A stretch of 64,000 bases of DNA from Gammaproteobacteria bacterium (GTDB lineage: Bacteria; Pseudomonadota; Gammaproteobacteria; Arenicellales; UBA868): contig JAKUQS010000008.1 in assembly GCA_022451485.1 (NCBI GenBank), positions 44,535 to 108,534 on the forward strand, read 5' to 3'. Positions 34,349 to 43,944 of the stretch are shown here, piece after piece; the first letter of the stretch is position 1, and each line of letters begins with the position of its first letter. A model generated the notes under the pieces. It searched no databases and had not been told where the DNA came from. It saw nothing but the letters and a program-made list of their open reading frames with translations. Made by a program: the position numbers and the translations under genes.

Positions 34349-36387
34349 TGTTAGTCGCACCAGAAAGTCCTTCATCTGCCAGTACCGCAGCGGACGTACG
34401 GGTGGTTTTTACCCCATCGGGGCGCCGCGGACGATTTGCTAAAAATACCACTGTCCTTGAGGCGGCGCGTGAGCTGGGTGTTGATCTTGATTCAGTTTGT
34501 GGAGGTCGGGGTATCTGTGGCCGTTGTCAGATCGAGCTTAGCGAAGGATCCTTTGCTAAACACGGTATTGAATCTAGGCATGATCATTTGTCATCGTTTT
34601 CACGCATCGAGGCTGATTACGCGCGCGAACAATCGTTGCCTGACAATCGACGACTTGGGTGTTCGAGTCGCCTTCTGGGAGACGCGGTGATAGATGTTCC
34701 TCCCGATAGCCAGGTACATCGGCAGGTGGTGCGCAAGCGAGCCGAAGTTCACGACATGGATATCAATCCCTTGGTTCGTCTTTGCTTTATAGAGGTTACT
34801 GAGCCGAATATGCACGATCCTTCGGGTGATCTACGTCGGGTTCGTGAGGCGATCGAATTCGAATGGGGGTTAACGGACCTTGTCATCGATCTAACAGTTG
34901 TCGAGGACTTGCAGACTATTTTGCGGCTCGGTGAGTGGAAAGCTACCGTAGCGGTGTTCGATGGGCACGAAGTTATTGCGATATGGCCAGGTTTCAAGGA
35001 TCGAGTGATGGGCCTTGCTGTTGATGTTGGTTCGACCACCATTGCCGCACATCTTTGTGATCTGGCCAGCGGGAATGTGTTGGCTTCATCAGGAATGATG
35101 AATCCACAGATCCGATTTGGAGAGGATTTAATGAGTCGGGTGTCATATGTGATGATGCACCCGGATGGGGTTGTTCAGATGGCCGATGCGGTGCGTTCTG
35201 CAATTTGTACTTTGGTTGAACAAGTCTGTTTAGAAGCCGAGGTCGATGCACATGATATTTTGGACAGTACTTTTGTCGGTAACCCGGTGATGCATCACTT
35301 GTTATTAGGTTTGAGTCCGGTAGAACTCGGCGTTGCTCCCTTTGCGCTGGCGACTGATGAGAGCGTTCGACTGCGGGCGAGCGAATTGGATTTGTCGTTT
35401 CACCCTGGAGCGCGCGCCTATACCTTGCCATGTATTGCAGGGCATGTCGGTGCAGATGCTGCAGCTATGGTGCTTTCAGAAGCGCCCTACCTTCGCGATG
35501 AGGTAACACTGCTAGTTGATGTAGGCACTAACGCGGAAATAATTTTGGGTAATCGCAGTCGGCTTCTGGCTGCGAGTAGCCCAACCGGACCTGCTTTTGA
35601 AGGCGCGCAGATCAGCTGTGGCCAGCGGGCAGCACCTGGCGCAATCGAGCGAGTGCGCATTAATTCAGAAACTTTAGAGCCACGATTTAAAGTCATTGGC
35701 AGCGAGTTGTGGTCAGATGAAATAGGGTTTGAAAAATCGATTGCTAACATCGGGGTCACTGGTATCTGTGGGTCGGGCATCATCGAGGCTGTTGCCGAGA
35801 TGTTTCTGGTTGGCCTAGTCCAGACGAACGGGGTGATTGACGGAAACTTCGCATCTCGGTCAAGCCGGGTCGTTGCTGACGCGCGAACTTGGGCCTATGT
35901 GCTCCATCGCGGGGATCGGGAGATACGAGTTACCCAGAATGACATACGTGCTATTCAGTTGGCGAAGGCGGCGTTGTATGCCGGCATTCAGTTACTGATG
36001 GAGCATCTGGGTGTGTCGGGGGTCGACCGTATTCGACTAGCTGGTGCCTTCGGTGCACATATCGACGTCAAATATGCAATGGTGCTGGGACTCATCCCTG
36101 ATTGCAATCTGGAACACGTTACTGCGGCGGGGAATGCCGCTGGGACAGGGGCACGCATCGCATTGCTTGATCGCAACGCGCGACAAGAAATTGAGCGGGA
36201 GGTGCGTCGAATTGAGAAGATCGAGACGGCAATTGAACCACGTTTTCAGGAACATTTTGTCGCCGCGATGGAAATTCCCCACGAGAATGCGGAATTTGGA
36301 GAATTGTTGAAAGTTGTCAACTTGCCTAAGCGAAGCGTGAAAGCGTCAGTATCGGCTCGGCGTAAACGGCGCCGGCCGCATCGATGA
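34348..36387 (+). CDS. RamA-like corrinoid-activating protein (2Fe-2S ferredoxin + ASKHA/DUF4445 domains)
   Basis: A 679-residue redox ATPase-like protein. The first 110 residues form a plant-type 2Fe-2S ferredoxin domain with Cys51, Cys57, Cys60 and Cys105 (CGGRGICGRC and RRLGCSSR). A linker follows, then the DUF4445/ASKHA ATPase domain opening with GLAVDVGSTTIAAHLCDLASG near residue 223, and LLVDVGTNAEIILGNR and GSGIIEAVAEMFLVG further on. Proteins of this kind use ATP to re-reduce inactive Co(II) corrinoid proteins to Co(I). It has a TGATG overlap with the GFA gene and ends the module. Confidence 0.92.
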   Translation: MLVAPESPSSASTAADVRVVFTPSGRRGRFAKNTTVLEAARELGVDLDSVCGGRGICGRCQIELSEGSFAKHGIESRHDHLSSFSRIEADYAREQSLPDNRRLGCSSRLLGDAVIDVPPDSQVHRQVVRKRAEVHDMDINPLVRLCFIEVTEPNMHDPSGDLRRVREAIEFEWGLTDLVIDLTVVEDLQTILRLGEWKATVAVFDGHEVIAIWPGFKDRVMGLAVDVGSTTIAAHLCDLASGNVLASSGMMNPQIRFGEDLMSRVSYVMMHPDGVVQMADAVRSAICTLVEQVCLEAEVDAHDILDSTFVGNPVMHHLLLGLSPVELGVAPFALATDESVRLRASELDLSFHPGARAYTLPCIAGHVGADAAAMVLSEAPYLRDEVTLLVDVGTNAEIILGNRSRLLAASSPTGPAFEGAQISCGQRAAPGAIERVRINSETLEPRFKVIGSELWSDEIGFEKSIANIGVTGICGSGIIEAVAEMFLVGLVQTNGVIDGNFASRSSRVVADARTWAYVLHRGDREIRVTQNDIRAIQLAKAALYAGIQLLMEHLGVSGVDRIRLAGAFGAHIDVKYAMVLGLIPDCNLEHVTAAGNAAGTGARIALLDRNARQEIEREVRRIEKIETAIEPRFQEHFVAAMEIPHENAEFGELLKVVNLPKRSVKASVSARRKRRRPHR

Positions 36388-36457
36388 GCGGTTTGTTATG
36401 TTGGGGAATGGCTAGTCTGAGTTGTCAGGTCCACGAGAGAGCGCTACCCTTTGAGGC

Positions 36458-37153
36458 GTGACATCACGCAATGGAGATTGGCCTGAATGGGCAGAACGGG
36501 CTGAGCAAGCACTTACACAGGTGCCTTTGTTCTCAGGGCTTGATGCTATGGTGTGTCGCGAGATTGTCAGTCAAGGCCGTTTGCAAAGCGTGTCTAGGGG
36601 TGCGGTGGTAGTGACTGAAGGTGATGCACCCAGGGGGCTTTATCTGGTCCTGTCCGGACGATTGAAGGTTTTCTTGAATGATGATGAAGGTCGTGAAGTG
36701 GTGTTGGCGATTGAAGAGTCAGGCAGTGCCTTTGGAGAAATTTCGTTGCTGGATGAGGAGCCCCGTTCAGCATCCGTAGCGGCGATCGAACCCTGTGAGC
36801 TTGTTATGATAGGCAAAGAGGCGTTACTTGATCTTTTACAGCGGAATCCGGAACTGTCTCTGGCAATGATTCGGTCACTTGCTGCATTAGTAAGAAGGCT
36901 TTCAGGGAATATTCGAACCTTGGCCCTTAAAAATATCTATTCCCGTCTGGTTCACTTGCTCGAGAGTCGTGCTCGGCACGAAGGTGATCATCGCGTCATT
37001 CGCGAACGACTGACACATCAATTGATGGCAGACATGATTGGTGCCTCACGAGAAATGGTAAGTCGAATAATGAGTGACCTTATTAAAGGCGGATATATTG
37101 AGACTTCGAGAGAGTTGATTTGTATTAAGCGACGGTTGCCATCAGGTTGGTGA
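36458..37153 (+). CDS. Crp/Fnr family transcriptional regulator
   Basis: A 231-residue regulator. The cyclic-nucleotide-binding fold covers roughly residues 20-135 (VPLFSGLDAMVCREIVSQGRL, GDAPRGLYLVLSGRLKVFL, GSAFGEISLLDEEPRSASVAAIE), followed by the dimer helix and a winged helix with ADMIGASREMVSRIMSDLIKGGYIE as recognition motif. There is no N-terminal cysteine cluster, so it is not an oxygen-sensing FNR. The start is a GTG at 36458. It lies 70 bases after the corrinoid module and may control it or the genes downstream. Confidence 0.92.
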   Translation: MTSRNGDWPEWAERAEQALTQVPLFSGLDAMVCREIVSQGRLQSVSRGAVVVTEGDAPRGLYLVLSGRLKVFLNDDEGREVVLAIEESGSAFGEISLLDEEPRSASVAAIEPCELVMIGKEALLDLLQRNPELSLAMIRSLAALVRRLSGNIRTLALKNIYSRLVHLLESRARHEGDHRVIRERLTHQLMADMIGASREMVSRIMSDLIKGGYIETSRELICIKRRLPSGW

Positions 37154-37209
37154 GTAAACTAGGGCTAGCAGCGACATTGCGTGATCAATTTAATCCAGAC
37201 TAAAGATAG

Positions 37210-38037
37210 ATGAATCAAGTGCAAGGCACTATACGCAAGATGCGGGTTACGCCAACTGCTCCGATCTCGTATCGATTGCCTGTCGGGGACACAGAGGTTG
37301 ATCTGTCACCATACCTGGGCAGTACTGTGGCGTTGGAGTACTCTGGGAAAATCTTCTGTATCGAGTGTGGGCAACGTACGAAAAAGAGCTTTAATCAAGG
37401 ACACTGTTTCCGCTGTCTGCGCAGGTTAGCCTCGTGCGACATGTGCATTGTTAAACCTGAGCAGTGTCACTATCACCTTGGCACCTGTCGCGAACCACAA
37501 TGGGGAGAGCAACATTGTATGCAGGCTCATGTGGTCTATCTTGCTAATTCATCAGGCCTGAAGGTAGGGATTACCCGAGGGAGCCAGGTTCCGACGCGTT
37601 GGATCGACCAGGGGGCAACCCAGGCGCTGCCAGTGTTTGAGGTTAAGACACGGTATCACGCAGGACTGATCGAGGTTGCGATGAAAGACTTTGTCGGAGA
37701 CCGAACAGATTGGCGGCGCATGCTAAAGGGTGAACCGGAAATACTCGATCTGATCGCTGAAAGGACCCGTTTGCTCGAAGCGGCCCGCATGAGTTTATCA
37801 GCGGAAGGCATTCCGTCGTCTGCACAGGGTGTACGTCTTCTCGATAATGCTTGTCCGGTACACTTTTCGTATCCCGTGCTAACTTATCCGGATAAAGTGC
37901 GGGCTCACAATTTCGATAAGAAGGCCCAGGTCGAGGGAACGCTGCTTGGAATCAAGGGGCAATACTTGATTCTTGATAATGGCGTGCTCAATGTTCGTAA
38001 GTTTGCGGGTTACGAAATTTGTTTCACACGCGGCTAG
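37210..38037 (+). CDS. DUF2797 family protein
   Basis: A 275-residue protein. Cysteine motifs in the N-terminal half (IECGQRTKKSFNQGHCFRCLRRLASCDMC and CHYHLGTCREPQWGEQHC) look like a zinc-binding region, followed by HVVYLANSSGLKVGITRGSQVPTRWIDQGATQA, which resembles a GIY-YIG-like fold segment. Function unknown. DUF2797 proteins are widespread in proteobacteria near central metabolism genes. It begins 56 bases after the regulator and ends 40 bases before the citrate synthase. Confidence 0.85.
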   Translation: MNQVQGTIRKMRVTPTAPISYRLPVGDTEVDLSPYLGSTVALEYSGKIFCIECGQRTKKSFNQGHCFRCLRRLASCDMCIVKPEQCHYHLGTCREPQWGEQHCMQAHVVYLANSSGLKVGITRGSQVPTRWIDQGATQALPVFEVKTRYHAGLIEVAMKDFVGDRTDWRRMLKGEPEILDLIAERTRLLEAARMSLSAEGIPSSAQGVRLLDNACPVHFSYPVLTYPDKVRAHNFDKKAQVEGTLLGIKGQYLILDNGVLNVRKFAGYEICFTRG

Positions 38038-38077
38038 CTTTGTACTGCGGTCTGGTGTGGGAGGCGGAGGAGATTCA

Positions 38078-39220
38078 ATGACGGAAATTGACGAACAGGC
38101 TCAGGTTAAGCGGGGCCTGAGTGGGGTCTATTTCGAGCGTTCTTACGCGAGCGATATTGATGGCGCTGCGGGTGAATTACGTTATCGCGGTTATTCAATA
38201 CACGATTTGGCCGTGCATTCAACTTTTGAAGAAACTGCTTATCTTCTCCTTCATGGGGAGTTGCCAACTGCAAACCAACTGAGCGAATTTGACGAACAAT
38301 TAAAGATTGCTCGAGTATTGCCACCTACGCTTCTAGATATCATCGCATCGGTACGCGAAGCGCACCCAATGGATGTCTTGAGAACGGCAGTCTCCGCGCT
38401 GAGTGGATTCGATGAGGAGCGCGGTGACAACACGCCAGATGCTGTACTTCGCCGAGGTATACGTTTGACGTCGCAGATTCCAATGGTGGTAGCGGCACAC
38501 CACCATATTCGACAGGGTCGGGATCCTGTGTCCGCCAATCCTGAATTAGCTCACGCGGAAAATTTTCTACATCTGTTTAGAGGGGAGACGCCAAGTGAAG
38601 CCGCTGCCAGATTAATGGATGTGGATTTGATATTGCATGCTGAGCACGGTTCTAATGCTTCTTCGTTCGCAGCCCGAGTGGTAACCGGGACTGACGCAGA
38701 TTTGCACGCCGCCTTAACCGCTGCGGTCGCTGCGTTATCCGGCTCAGCTCATGGAGGAGCGGCGGAGAATGTGATGCGAATGGCACAGGAGATTGGCCAT
38801 GCCAGTAATGCAGCGGCATATGTTAGGGACAAGCGCCAGCAGCGTAAGCCGGTGATGGGGTTTGGCCATCGTGTCTATCGTGTGGAGGACCCAAGGGCGC
38901 GTCATCTGCGTGATGGGGTTGAAGCGTTGTCACGTGAAATGGGTCAACCGCAATGGTTTGACATTTTACAAGCGGTGGTTGCTGCGATGAAGCCGTACAG
39001 TCGCCGCGGTATTAATGTGAATGTCGATTTTTATGCGGGGGTCATCTACTTTCTACAAGGGATTCCTCAAGACATGTTTGTGCCGATCTTCGCGGTGGGG
39101 CGTGTTCCGGGCTGGACGGCACAGATACTGGAGCAACTTGACAATAATATCCTGATCAGACCATTGACCCTATATGATGGGCCCGCGCCACGACCTTATC
39201 GATTATTGAAAGAACGATAA
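38078..39220 (+). CDS. Citrate synthase / 2-methylcitrate synthase family
   Basis: A short citrate synthase-type enzyme of 380 residues that condenses acetyl-CoA or propionyl-CoA with oxaloacetate. Features: GLSGVYFERSYASDIDGAAGELRYRGYSIHDLA at the N-terminus, the catalytic His in LHAEHGSNASSFAARVV, a second His in SGSAHGGAAENVM and GFGHRVYRVEDPRARHL, and the Asp of INVNVDFYAGVIYFLQGIP. The short length and the N-terminal sequence fit the PrpC/CitZ type rather than the long GltA type. I chose ATG 38078, preceded by GGAGGCGGAGGAG, and not an earlier start inside DUF2797. No prpB or prpD/acnD are nearby, so citrate versus methylcitrate cannot be decided. Confidence 0.88.
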   Translation: MTEIDEQAQVKRGLSGVYFERSYASDIDGAAGELRYRGYSIHDLAVHSTFEETAYLLLHGELPTANQLSEFDEQLKIARVLPPTLLDIIASVREAHPMDVLRTAVSALSGFDEERGDNTPDAVLRRGIRLTSQIPMVVAAHHHIRQGRDPVSANPELAHAENFLHLFRGETPSEAAARLMDVDLILHAEHGSNASSFAARVVTGTDADLHAALTAAVAALSGSAHGGAAENVMRMAQEIGHASNAAAYVRDKRQQRKPVMGFGHRVYRVEDPRARHLRDGVEALSREMGQPQWFDILQAVVAAMKPYSRRGINVNVDFYAGVIYFLQGIPQDMFVPIFAVGRVPGWTAQILEQLDNNILIRPLTLYDGPAPRPYRLLKER

Positions 39221-39233
39221 AAACACCGTCCGT

Positions 39234-40247
39234 CTAAATTTGTGTTAGCAGCACCCGGGCAGTTGTTACGATATCGTTAGTGGTGGCACCGCGTGACAGG
39301 TCGCTAATCGGACGATCGAAACCCTGCAGAATGGGGCCAATCGCGCGCGCTGATGCCAGGTGTTGAGTGAGTTTGTATCCTATATTTGCCGCATCTAAAT
39401 TTGGGAAGATGAGGACATTGGCTCGGCCAGCTACTTTACCCACGTCAGAAAGTTTTGTTTTGGCGACTGTGTGACTGAGAGCGGTATCAGCCTGGAGCTC
39501 GCCGTCAATGATAAGCGTGGGATGAGTGGTACGAACCTGGGCCACTGCTTCGCGTACTCGTTCAACGCGGGGGTGTTTTGCGCTGCCGAGTGTTGAGAAG
39601 GACAACATAGCGATGTGTGGATTGGTGCCGACAATTTTGCCATAACTGATGGCCGAGCTGACCGCGATATCTGCCAATTGTTCGGGGGTCGGATCTACGT
39701 TGACCGCACAATCCGCGAACAGCAAGACACGATGGCCTGGATTCTCAGCCTCAGGTAAAAACATCAGGAAGAAACTCGACGGTGTGTCAACGCCACTGGC
39801 TAGACCGATACACAGTCGGCCTGCTTCGATCACTCGGGCGCTGGGATACACGGCACCTGCTAAGAGTGTGTCGGCATCGCCAGACCGAACCAGCATGGAG
39901 CCAAAGTAAAGCGGTTTGCGCAGCATTCTGGTTGCCGCGTTTACTGATAGACGCGGACGTGCAGCGCAGTACAACTTGGCAAGTGCAGCGATGCGACTGT
40001 CGGTACGTGGGTCCACCAGTTCACAACCAGATAAATCCAGGTTGAGGGCCGCTGCTTGTTGGAGAAGTTTCTCAGGCTGGCCGAGCAGCACCGGGCAAAT
40101 GGCATATCGATTGGCCAGTTGGGAAGCTGCAGACAGGACACGTTCATCATCGGCTTCCGGTAGAACTACTCGCGAGATCCCCTTGAGTGAACGACGGTTG
40201 AGTAGGCTTTCAAGTATGTCGGCATCAGTCATGATTAGATTATTCAT
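39234..40247 (-). CDS. pta: Phosphate acetyltransferase
   Basis: A short Pta (337 residues) lacking the N-terminal DRTGG and P-loop domains of E. coli Pta. Recognisable parts are VVLPEADDERVLSAASQLA, the catalytic-region AGAVYPSARVIEAGRL, GRRV-like LLFADCAVNVDPTPEQLADIA and GELQADTAL, with RANVLIFPNLDAANIGYKLTQHLASARAIGPILQGFDRPISDLSRGAT at the C-terminus, all diagnostic. No acetate kinase gene is beside it. It converges on citrate synthase, 13 bases apart. Two starts are possible (40247 or 40232). Confidence 0.92.
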   Translation of the reverse strand: MNNLIMTDADILESLLNRRSLKGISRVVLPEADDERVLSAASQLANRYAICPVLLGQPEKLLQQAAALNLDLSGCELVDPRTDSRIAALAKLYCAARPRLSVNAATRMLRKPLYFGSMLVRSGDADTLLAGAVYPSARVIEAGRLCIGLASGVDTPSSFFLMFLPEAENPGHRVLLFADCAVNVDPTPEQLADIAVSSAISYGKIVGTNPHIAMLSFSTLGSAKHPRVERVREAVAQVRTTHPTLIIDGELQADTALSHTVAKTKLSDVGKVAGRANVLIFPNLDAANIGYKLTQHLASARAIGPILQGFDRPISDLSRGATTNDIVTTARVLLTQI

Positions 40248-40440
40248 TAAAGCAGGCGTCAGTTGGTAGCGGTGTGATGCATTGGATTAGCTGCTCTTTC
40301 AGGATTGGTCAGTCCATGTTGCCGTACGGAGACAGCCGATCTGACCTATTTCGAAAGCCCAAATAGGCACCCATGCCGGCGGAATTACGGCCCAGATGCT
40401 ACGATCTCTCTAACCTGACCCAACTTGACTCTAATTGATT

Positions 40441-41229
40441 ATGGAAGATGAGGCTGACGATCCTAGACCACTGTCGGTTGCGTTGTTGGTAACTTGCCTG
40501 GTTGATTTGATGCGCCCCAACGTGGGCTTTGCGGCGGTGAACCTGCTTCAAGATGCTGGTTGCACTGTCACCGTGCCCCGGGCCCAAAGCTGCTGTGGCC
40601 AGCCCGCTTACAACAACGGGGATGAGTCCAGCGCATTGGCGCTTGGGCGCCAGGTGATCGAGGTCTTTGAGTCGTTCGACTATGTCGTCGTGCCCTCTGG
40701 GTCATGCGGTGGCATGTTGCGTGAACATTATCCACGTCTTTTTGCAGCGGACCTGGAGTGGGTCAATCGAGCCCATGCGTTAGCCAAAAAAACATACGAA
40801 TTGACCGAATTTCTCGTGGATGTGATCGGTTACAAGGGTGGTAACTCACATTATTCGGGTTTGTGTACTTACCACGACTCGTGTGCTGGTCTGCGTGAAT
40901 TGGGCGTGCGTGTGCAGCCGCGTCGATTGCTTGCAGGGGTCGGCGATTTGGAATTAATCGAGATGAATGAGACCGATACGTGTTGTGGGTTCGGTGGTAC
41001 TTTTTCAGTTAAATACCCTGAAATTTCTGGTCGACTGGCAGCGAACAAAGTAGCCAATGCAGATCGTACTGATGCGGATACGTTGCTGGGTGGTGATCTC
41101 GGTTGCCTGTTGAATTTGGCGGGCCGAATGCGGCGAGAAGGAAGATCTCTGAAGGTGTTTCATGTTGCAGAAGTGTTGGCCGGTATGGCAACTGGTCCGT
41201 CTATCGGCGAGCCTGAGGCAAGTGTATGA
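40441..41229 (+). CDS. lutA: Lactate utilization protein A (CCG-domain Fe-S protein)
   Basis: About 262 residues, two CCG domains. The motifs are CLVDLMRPN, SCCGQPAYNNGD and SGSCGGM in the first half and TYHDSCAGLRELG and TCCGFGGTFSVKYPEISG in the second. LutA/YkgE works with LutB and LutC to oxidise L-lactate to pyruvate. A TTG two codons earlier (40435) is also in frame. It overlaps the lutB gene (stop and start share bases at 41226-41229). Glycolate oxidase subunits have the same CCG domain, but the LutBC neighbours decide. Confidence 0.93.
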   Translation: MEDEADDPRPLSVALLVTCLVDLMRPNVGFAAVNLLQDAGCTVTVPRAQSCCGQPAYNNGDESSALALGRQVIEVFESFDYVVVPSGSCGGMLREHYPRLFAADLEWVNRAHALAKKTYELTEFLVDVIGYKGGNSHYSGLCTYHDSCAGLRELGVRVQPRRLLAGVGDLELIEMNETDTCCGFGGTFSVKYPEISGRLAANKVANADRTDADTLLGGDLGCLLNLAGRMRREGRSLKVFHVAEVLAGMATGPSIGEPEASV

Positions 41230-42656
41230 GTACAACGACACAAACTGTGACTTTCGGTGAGCAGGTTGATCTCGCATTAAATAATGTTCCTCTACAGCAG
41301 GCGATGGGCCGAGCGGAGAGTGGCTTTGTCGAAACAAGACGTCAATGTGTCGAGGCGATGCCGGAGTTCGAGTCTCTCAGAGACACGGCACGTGATATCA
41401 AGGAACACACGCTCGAGCACCTCGATAGTTACCTAGAATTTTTTGAAGCAAAGGTCATCGAGAATGGTGGCACCGTCCATTGGGCCAGTAGTGGCGAGGA
41501 AGCGTGCCGGATTATCCTCGAGATTTGTCAGCAGGCAGAAGCTCGGCTTGTCACGAAGGGCAAGTCGATGGTGGCAGAGGAAATTCATCTCAATGAGGCA
41601 CTGGAAAAAGGAGGACTTGAGGTCGTAGAGACAGATCTTGGCGAATACATTATCCAGTTGGCGAACGAGATGCCCAGTCACATCATCGCGCCGGCAATGC
41701 ACAAAACGCGCAGCCAGATTAGCGAGCTATTTCACACACATCATCAGTCGCTTGGCTACGTTGATAAAGCGGCTACCCGAGAAGAAATCGTCAGTCAGGC
41801 AAGGCAAGTACTGCGCGATGTGTTCGTTTCCGCTGATGTGGGTATTACGGGTGCTAATTTTCTTGTGGCTGAGACAGGGTCAAACGTTATTGTCACAAAC
41901 GAGGGCAACGGAGACCTGACAAGCTGTCTACCGCGGGTCCAAATCATCACGGCGGGCATCGAGAAGGTCATTCCTTCACTGGAGGATTTATCTGTCTTCT
42001 TGAGACTGCTGGCGCGTAGTGCGACAGGGCAAGAGATGTCTGCGTACACCACTTTGTACACAGGCCCTCGCCGAGATGACGATCCAGAGGGGCCTGAGGA
42101 ATATCATGTTGTTCTGGTCGACAATGGCCGATCAGCGATGCTTGCTGGGAACTATCGGTCGATGCTTCGGTGTATTCGTTGTGGCGCTTGTCTTAATCAT
42201 TGTCCAGTGTATACGGCAATCGGTGGGCACAGTTATGGATGGATCTATACGGGTCCTATGGGGGCAGTATTGACTCCGTTAATGACTGGTCTGGATAACG
42301 CATATGATCTCCCTAATGCCTGCACACTGAACGGTCGCTGCCAGGAGGTATGTCCGGTCAGAATTCCATTGCCTGATTTCCTTCGACAACATCGTGTACG
42401 GCAGAATCAACGTCGCCTTGGCAGTGGGCTGAATCGTCAGATTGTGTCGATGTGGGCATGGTTGGCACGCCGCCCGCGTTTTTACCACGCGGTGATGGCG
42501 CTGCCGGTTCGATTACTCAGTTATCTGGGTCGTCATCGAGGGGCCTTTGAAAAACTGCCGTTTGGAAGAGGGTGGACTGTAGTACGAGACTTTCCAGCAC
42601 CAACTGGGTCTACGTTCCAGCAGCAGTGGCAAAAACGCAAGCGGGCAAAACCATGA
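41226..42656 (+). CDS. lutB: Lactate utilization protein B
   Basis: A 476-residue iron-sulfur protein. The N-terminal LUD domain contains SSGEEACRIILEICQQ and TGANFLVAETGSNVIVTNEGNGDL, and the C-terminal ferredoxin-like part has RCIRCGACLNHCPVYTAIGGHSYGWIYTGPMGAVLTP, followed by CTLNGRCQEVCPVRIPLPDFL. In the second cluster motif one of the usual cysteines is Asn (CTLNGRC), a variant that I believe is common in this family. ATGA overlap with lutA on one side and lutC on the other. Confidence 0.95.
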   Translation: MSTTTQTVTFGEQVDLALNNVPLQQAMGRAESGFVETRRQCVEAMPEFESLRDTARDIKEHTLEHLDSYLEFFEAKVIENGGTVHWASSGEEACRIILEICQQAEARLVTKGKSMVAEEIHLNEALEKGGLEVVETDLGEYIIQLANEMPSHIIAPAMHKTRSQISELFHTHHQSLGYVDKAATREEIVSQARQVLRDVFVSADVGITGANFLVAETGSNVIVTNEGNGDLTSCLPRVQIITAGIEKVIPSLEDLSVFLRLLARSATGQEMSAYTTLYTGPRRDDDPEGPEEYHVVLVDNGRSAMLAGNYRSMLRCIRCGACLNHCPVYTAIGGHSYGWIYTGPMGAVLTPLMTGLDNAYDLPNACTLNGRCQEVCPVRIPLPDFLRQHRVRQNQRRLGSGLNRQIVSMWAWLARRPRFYHAVMALPVRLLSYLGRHRGAFEKLPFGRGWTVVRDFPAPTGSTFQQQWQKRKRAKP

Positions 42657-43309
42657 ATGATTCTCGAGCTGAAGTGCTTCGGCGAATTCGCGGTGCCCTG
42701 AAGCGCACTGGGCCAGCGGCCTGGTCTGTTCAGCAATCACTGCACGATAGGATCGCCTCGCACCGCATCTCCGTTCGACCCATCTATAGCGAGGAGGTCA
42801 TTGCGAGATTTCTTGCAAAACATTGCGCAGTGCATGGGACGTATGATTGGGTAGACGCGCCGAATGATGTGATGGACGCAGTCGTAGCTTATCTTGACCG
42901 ACATTCCATTACGCCCAATGTTGTGACGGGGTCTGGCAAACTGATCGATGCCTTATCGTGGCCGAATGAGTGCACGGTCGAACGTCGGCCAGCGGTGAAG
43001 TTGGATAAAGTGTCGATATCTGAGGCTTTTGCTGGCATCGCAGAAACAGGCACCCTTGTTTTATTGTCGGCACCCTCTGCACCGGCATCTCATAATTATC
43101 TGCCTGATGACCAAATTGTGTTGCTTGATATCAAACGAATTGTTCGCTACCAGGAAGATGTCTGGACTTTGTTGCGCGAGGAATTGGCGCGATTGCCACG
43201 TACGGTAAGCCTTATTACCGGACCCTCTAAGACCGGCGATGTTGAACAGGCCATTGAGTATGGGGCTCATGGCCCCAGGCGATTGCACATAATTCTCATT
43301 GGATCGTAA
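42653..43309 (+). CDS. lutC: Lactate utilization protein C
   Basis: A LUD-domain protein of 218 residues, without Fe-S motifs. VSISEAFAGIAETGTLVLLSAPSAP and LPRTVSLITGPSKTGDVEQAIEYGAHGPRRLHIILI are typical. I chose ATG 42653, which overlaps the lutB stop (ATGA) and gives NDSRAEVLRRIRGAL, the standard LutC start; the longer frame back to 42572 lies in lutB. Together lutABC forms a tight operon; no lactate permease is adjacent. Confidence 0.93.
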   Translation: MNDSRAEVLRRIRGALKRTGPAAWSVQQSLHDRIASHRISVRPIYSEEVIARFLAKHCAVHGTYDWVDAPNDVMDAVVAYLDRHSITPNVVTGSGKLIDALSWPNECTVERRPAVKLDKVSISEAFAGIAETGTLVLLSAPSAPASHNYLPDDQIVLLDIKRIVRYQEDVWTLLREELARLPRTVSLITGPSKTGDVEQAIEYGAHGPRRLHIILIGS

Positions 43310-43428
43310 TGGAAGGGCCTGTGGTGAAAAGAGGCCAAAGAGATGGTTGGTCGCAGCTTCGCCAGGTCGTAGAATTCAGTTAACAGTGCTTAAGATTACC
43401 GCGGGGTTGCACACAGCAGATAGGTTCA

Positions 43429-43944
43429 ATGACTGTTCAGCATCAATTTAATCGAGAAGAGTTATTGTCGTGCGCGCGCGGAGAACTCTTTGGTCTGGGT
43501 AATGCCCAACTGCCTATGCCGCCAATGCTGATGTTTGATCGTATTGTGCATATATCTGAAGAAGGCGGCGAGTATGGAAAGGGAGAAGTTGTCGCTGAAT
43601 ATGATCTCAACCCAGATCTATGGTTCTTTCAATGCCATTTCGTTGGGGATCCGGTCATGCCGGGCTGTTTGGGGGCAGACGCACTGTGGCAATTGGTGGG
43701 GTTTTACCTCGGTTGGTCTGGAGGCAAGGGTCATGGTCGCGCGCTGGGGTCAGGAGTCATCCGGTTTACCGGGCAAATCACGCCGGATTGCAAAAAATTG
43801 GTCTATCGAGTGTCTATAAAACGAATGCTGACGGGAAAGTTATATATCGGTATTGCGGACGGAATTGTCGCGGTTGATGATCGGGAGATTTATACGGGAA
43901 AGGACCTGCGAGTAGGTTTGTTTAAGGAGTTAGAAAGTCTATGA
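43429..43944 (+). CDS. fabA: 3-hydroxydecanoyl-ACP dehydratase/isomerase FabA
   Basis: The 171 residues match E. coli FabA (172). [57 protein letters not shown] (catalytic His and Asp) and [20 protein letters not shown] are conserved. The enzyme dehydrates 3-hydroxydecanoyl-ACP and isomerises trans-2- to cis-3-decenoyl-ACP, the branch point for unsaturated fatty acids without oxygen. It overlaps fabB by ATGA, the usual gammaproteobacterial/alphaproteobacterial operon. Confidence 0.97.
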   Translation: MTVQHQFNREELLSCARGELFGLGNAQLPMPPMLMFDRIVHISEEGGEYGKGEVVAEYDLNPDLWFFQCHFVGDPVMPGCLGADALWQLVGFYLGWSGGKGHGRALGSGVIRFTGQITPDCKKLVYRVSIKRMLTGKLYIGIADGIVAVDDREIYTGKDLRVGLFKELESL

